A stretch of DNA of 64,000 bases from Pseudomonas sp. BMS12. Its GTDB lineage: Bacteria > Pseudomonadota > Gammaproteobacteria > Pseudomonadales > Pseudomonadaceae. The notes below the pieces were generated by a model. It searched no databases, was not told where the DNA came from, and saw only the letters and a program-made list of their open reading frames with translations. The position numbers were made by a program, and so were the translations under genes. The DNA lies in contig NZ_LSOF01000016.1 of the NCBI RefSeq assembly GCF_001592875.1, positions 99,344-163,343 on the forward strand, read 5' to 3'. Of the stretch, positions 62,240 through 64,000 are shown piece after piece (position 1 is the first letter of the stretch; the number at the start of each line of letters is the position of its first letter).

Positions 62240-62686
62240 GTGTCCAAACTCGATATCCGCGCCGTCAGCGCCGCCGACCACGCCAACTGGCTGCCGCTCT
62301 GGCAGGCCTACCAGCGCTTCTACAAGACCGAGATCGCCGCCGAGACCAGCACCATTACCTGGCAGCGCTTCCTCGACCCGGCCGAGCCCATGCACGCCGC
62401 CCTGGCCTGGCAGGACGGCCACGCCGTGGCCCTGGTGCACTGGATCTTCCACCGTTCCTGCTGGACCAGTGGTGACTACTGCTACCTGCAGGACCTGTAC
62501 GTCGACGAAAACCTGCGCGGCGGCGGCATCGGCCGGCAGATGATCGAACATGTCTACGCTCAGGCGCGCGCCGCCGGAGCCTCGCGGGTGCACTGGCTGA
62601 CCCAGGAAGACAACTACGCCGGCCGCCAGCTGTACGACCGCATCGCCGACCGCTCCGGCTTCATCCAGTACCGCAAGCTGTTCTGA
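62240..62686 (+). CDS. GNAT family N-acetyltransferase
   Basis: 148 residues. Acetyl-CoA-binding motif LYVDENLRGGGIGRQMIEHV. AAGGAAG stands 5 bases before the GTG at 62240; in-frame ATG codons at 62219 and 62222 overlap the PaiB stop and are alternatives. In Bacillus, paiB pairs with the spermidine acetyltransferase paiA; the same pairing here suggests a polyamine or amine substrate, by inference only. Confidence 0.88.
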   Translation: MSKLDIRAVSAADHANWLPLWQAYQRFYKTEIAAETSTITWQRFLDPAEPMHAALAWQDGHAVALVHWIFHRSCWTSGDYCYLQDLYVDENLRGGGIGRQMIEHVYAQARAAGASRVHWLTQEDNYAGRQLYDRIADRSGFIQYRKLF

Positions 62687-62700
62687 CCAGGAGTCGCCCC

Positions 62701-63384
62701 ATGCCCCCGCAAACTCAACTCGACTGGCAGCCCGTCGCCGCCCCCGCCCGCGAAACCCTGCACGGGCGCCATATCCGCCTGGAGCCGCTCGAAACCGGGC
62801 GCCACGGCGACGAGCTGTGGCAAGCCCTGCAAGGGCCGGACAGCGATACGCTGTTGTGGGACTACCTGCCCTACGGCCCTTTCCCTGAGCGCACAGCCTT
62901 CGATGCCTGGCTAGCTGGGCACGCGGCCAGCGCCGATCCGCAGTTCTTCGCCGTGATCGACCTGGCCAGCCAGCGCGCCGTCGGCCTGCTCAGCTTCCTG
63001 CGCATCACGCCCAGGGACGGCTGCATCGAGATCGGCCACGTCGCCTTCGGCCGCGCCATGCAGCGCAGCCCGGCCTCCACCGAGGCGGTCTACCTGCTGG
63101 CCGAGCTGGCCCTGGGCACGCTGGGCTACCGCCGCCTGGAATGGAAATGCAACGCGCTGAACGCCCGCTCCATGCGCGCCGCCGAGCGCCTGGGTTTCAC
63201 CTTCGAGGGCACCTTCCGCCAGCACATGGTGATCAAGGGGCAGAACCGCGATACGGCCTGGTTCTCCATCATCGACAAGGAATGGCCAGCCTGCCGCGCC
63301 GCCTTCCAGCGCTGGCTGGCGGCGGACAACTTCGATGCACAGGGGCTGCAGAAACAGCGGTTGGAGGCGTTGCGCGCCAAGTAG
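62701..63384 (+). CDS. GNAT family N-acetyltransferase, RimJ/RimL-like
   Basis: 227 residues. LEPLETGRHGDELWQAL, EIGHVAFGRAMQRSPASTEAVYLLAELA and YRRLEWKCNALNARSMRAAERLGFTFEGTFRQH are the RimJ/RimL-type markers, normally acting on protein N-termini or small amines. AGGAG stands 7 bases upstream. It follows the other GNAT gene by 14 bases in the same operon. Confidence 0.9.
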   Translation: MPPQTQLDWQPVAAPARETLHGRHIRLEPLETGRHGDELWQALQGPDSDTLLWDYLPYGPFPERTAFDAWLAGHAASADPQFFAVIDLASQRAVGLLSFLRITPRDGCIEIGHVAFGRAMQRSPASTEAVYLLAELALGTLGYRRLEWKCNALNARSMRAAERLGFTFEGTFRQHMVIKGQNRDTAWFSIIDKEWPACRAAFQRWLAADNFDAQGLQKQRLEALRAK

Positions 63385-63401
63385 TCGAGGCAGCCGCGCT
63401 A

Positions 63402-64000
63402 CTAATCCCAAGCTGCCAGCAGCCGGGTCACGACCTCGTCCTCGAGCACGCCCTGTTCGCTGCCGGCGTGGAACACCGCGCAGCTGGCCGAGCCCTCGCC
63501 ACGGACGGCGCGGTACACCGCCACCACGCTGCCCGGTCCACCGCCAGTGTGGCCACTGAGGACCAACCCGCCATTGACCGGCCCCTGCATCAGGCCCAGG
63601 GCATAGCCGGGAGCCTGCCACGGGCGCCCGGCAAGCGGCCCGCCGAGGGTTTTCACGCGTTGCATCTCCTGCAGCAAGCCGCTCGGCAACAGCTGCCCGG
63701 ACAACAGCCGTTCCAGCCAAATGGCGGCCTCCGCCAACGGCCCGACCAACAGGCCGTGATAAACCCAGCGCGGGTCGTAGACAGTGATTGCCCCCAGGTT
63801 TACCCACTGCAGATCGGCCGGCGTGCCGGCGAGACGAGCCTGCTTCAGGCCGAGCGGCGCCAACGCACGCTGCGCCAGCGCCTCGGCAAGGCCGAGCCCG
63901 GTCAGTCGCTCGATCAACCGCACCACATAGAGATAGCCCACATTGGAATAGCACCAGCCTTCGCCCGGCGGGTAGCGCAGCCGGGTGGCGTCGAGGCGCC
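63402..64000 (-). CDS. Serine beta-lactamase-fold hydrolase (class C/EstB-like), 5'-truncated by the window edge
   Basis: The visible C-terminal 199 residues continue past 64000. WCYSNVGYLY gives the YSN motif and SGHTGGGPGS the HTG motif of class C beta-lactamase-related enzymes; the SxxK motif would be outside the window. Homologues include esterases and D-aminopeptidases as well as beta-lactamases, and a resistance role cannot be inferred from this part. It is convergent with the GNAT gene, with 17 bases between. Confidence 0.85.
   Translation of the reverse strand, partial: RLDATRLRYPPGEGWCYSNVGYLYVVRLIERLTGLGLAEALAQRALAPLGLKQARLAGTPADLQWVNLGAITVYDPRWVYHGLLVGPLAEAAIWLERLLSGQLLPSGLLQEMQRVKTLGGPLAGRPWQAPGYALGLMQGPVNGGLVLSGHTGGGPGSVVAVYRAVRGEGSASCAVFHAGSEQGVLEDEVVTRLLAAWD

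Noticed and set aside
63402..64000. Beta-lactam resistance gene
   Set aside because: Only the YSN- and HTG-type motifs of the wide serine-hydrolase family are visible and the 5' part is missing; a resistance claim is not supported.

Overview
The window is a stretch of Pseudomonas chromosome. The evidence is high GC, dense gene packing on both strands, Pseudomonas-type REP doublets (GTGGGAGCGGCTTCAGCC-like inverted pairs) and several genes or gene orders typical of the genus: fpr with its divergent LysR activator finR, rhlG, a haem-ligand-less BfrA/FtnA-type ferritin, ahpC with the FNCP peroxidatic motif, and the series pykA - enoyl-CoA hydratase - ferredoxin reductase - diguanylate cyclase - class I fumarase, which matches P. 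aeruginosa PA4329-PA4333. The species cannot be fixed from the sequence; a member of the mendocina/oleovorans/alcaligenes side of the genus is only a guess. I saw no rRNA, tRNA, CRISPR array, prophage or intact insertion sequence. About 65 protein genes are called.

Layout. 0.2-10 kb: M18 aminopeptidase, copper sensor CueR, a Fur-boxed TonB siderophore receptor, a ferritin, an SDR/LysR divergent pair, an EamA-like exporter, a RIO kinase and a LysR/NAD(P)-oxidoreductase divergent pair. 11-17 kb: a BvgS-like hybrid kinase with a response regulator whose HD-GYP domain has lost its HD dyad, then Ada. 17-20 kb: fpr/finR, a PilZ protein and two small envelope proteins. 20-27 kb: the pykA-fumA block. 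26.8-29.4 kb: a MerR/LitR-like regulator divergent from a membrane-anchored monooxygenase-fold protein and folM. 29.5-38.8 kb: small conserved genes, acyl-CoA-type enzymes, a class II aldolase/hydrolase operon and a cupin/flavodoxin operon. 38.9-42.5 kb: a short LOV photoreceptor, a PilZ-like protein and the peroxide-response pair ahpC-ahpF behind an OxyR-type site. 42.7-44.7 kb: a DUF3820 protein, rhlG and an unknown.

44.7-56 kb is the most coherent accessory block. A GMC alcohol dehydrogenase, an SdsA-type alkyl sulfatase and a secreted SCP2-like protein form one operon opposite an AraC regulator. Next to it lie a MalT-like LuxR regulator and a DUF1302-DUF1329 envelope pair. Together they look like a system for capturing alkyl sulfates, cleaving them to fatty alcohols and oxidising the alcohols. 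56-64 kb holds a PL7 alginate-lyase-like lipoprotein, a small Cys-containing repeat protein, a gamma-glutamylputrescine-oxidase-like enzyme, a MocR regulator divergent from a PaiB-like flavoprotein with two acetyltransferases, and the 3' part of a beta-lactamase-fold hydrolase that runs off the right edge.

Most noteworthy: (i) a LitR-type MerR protein with both cobalamin motifs lost and a short LOV protein occur 11 kb apart, the combination used for light sensing in P. putida; (ii) the alkyl-sulfate/fatty-alcohol block with an undescribed SCP2-like secreted partner; (iii) a 187-bp inverted-repeat element that supplies the last 18 codons and the stop of an alpha/beta hydrolase, and a second, MITE-like element (58160-58324) starting at a gene's stop codon; (iv) a degenerate HD-GYP response regulator; (v) triple direct repeats in the MocR/PaiB divergent promoter.
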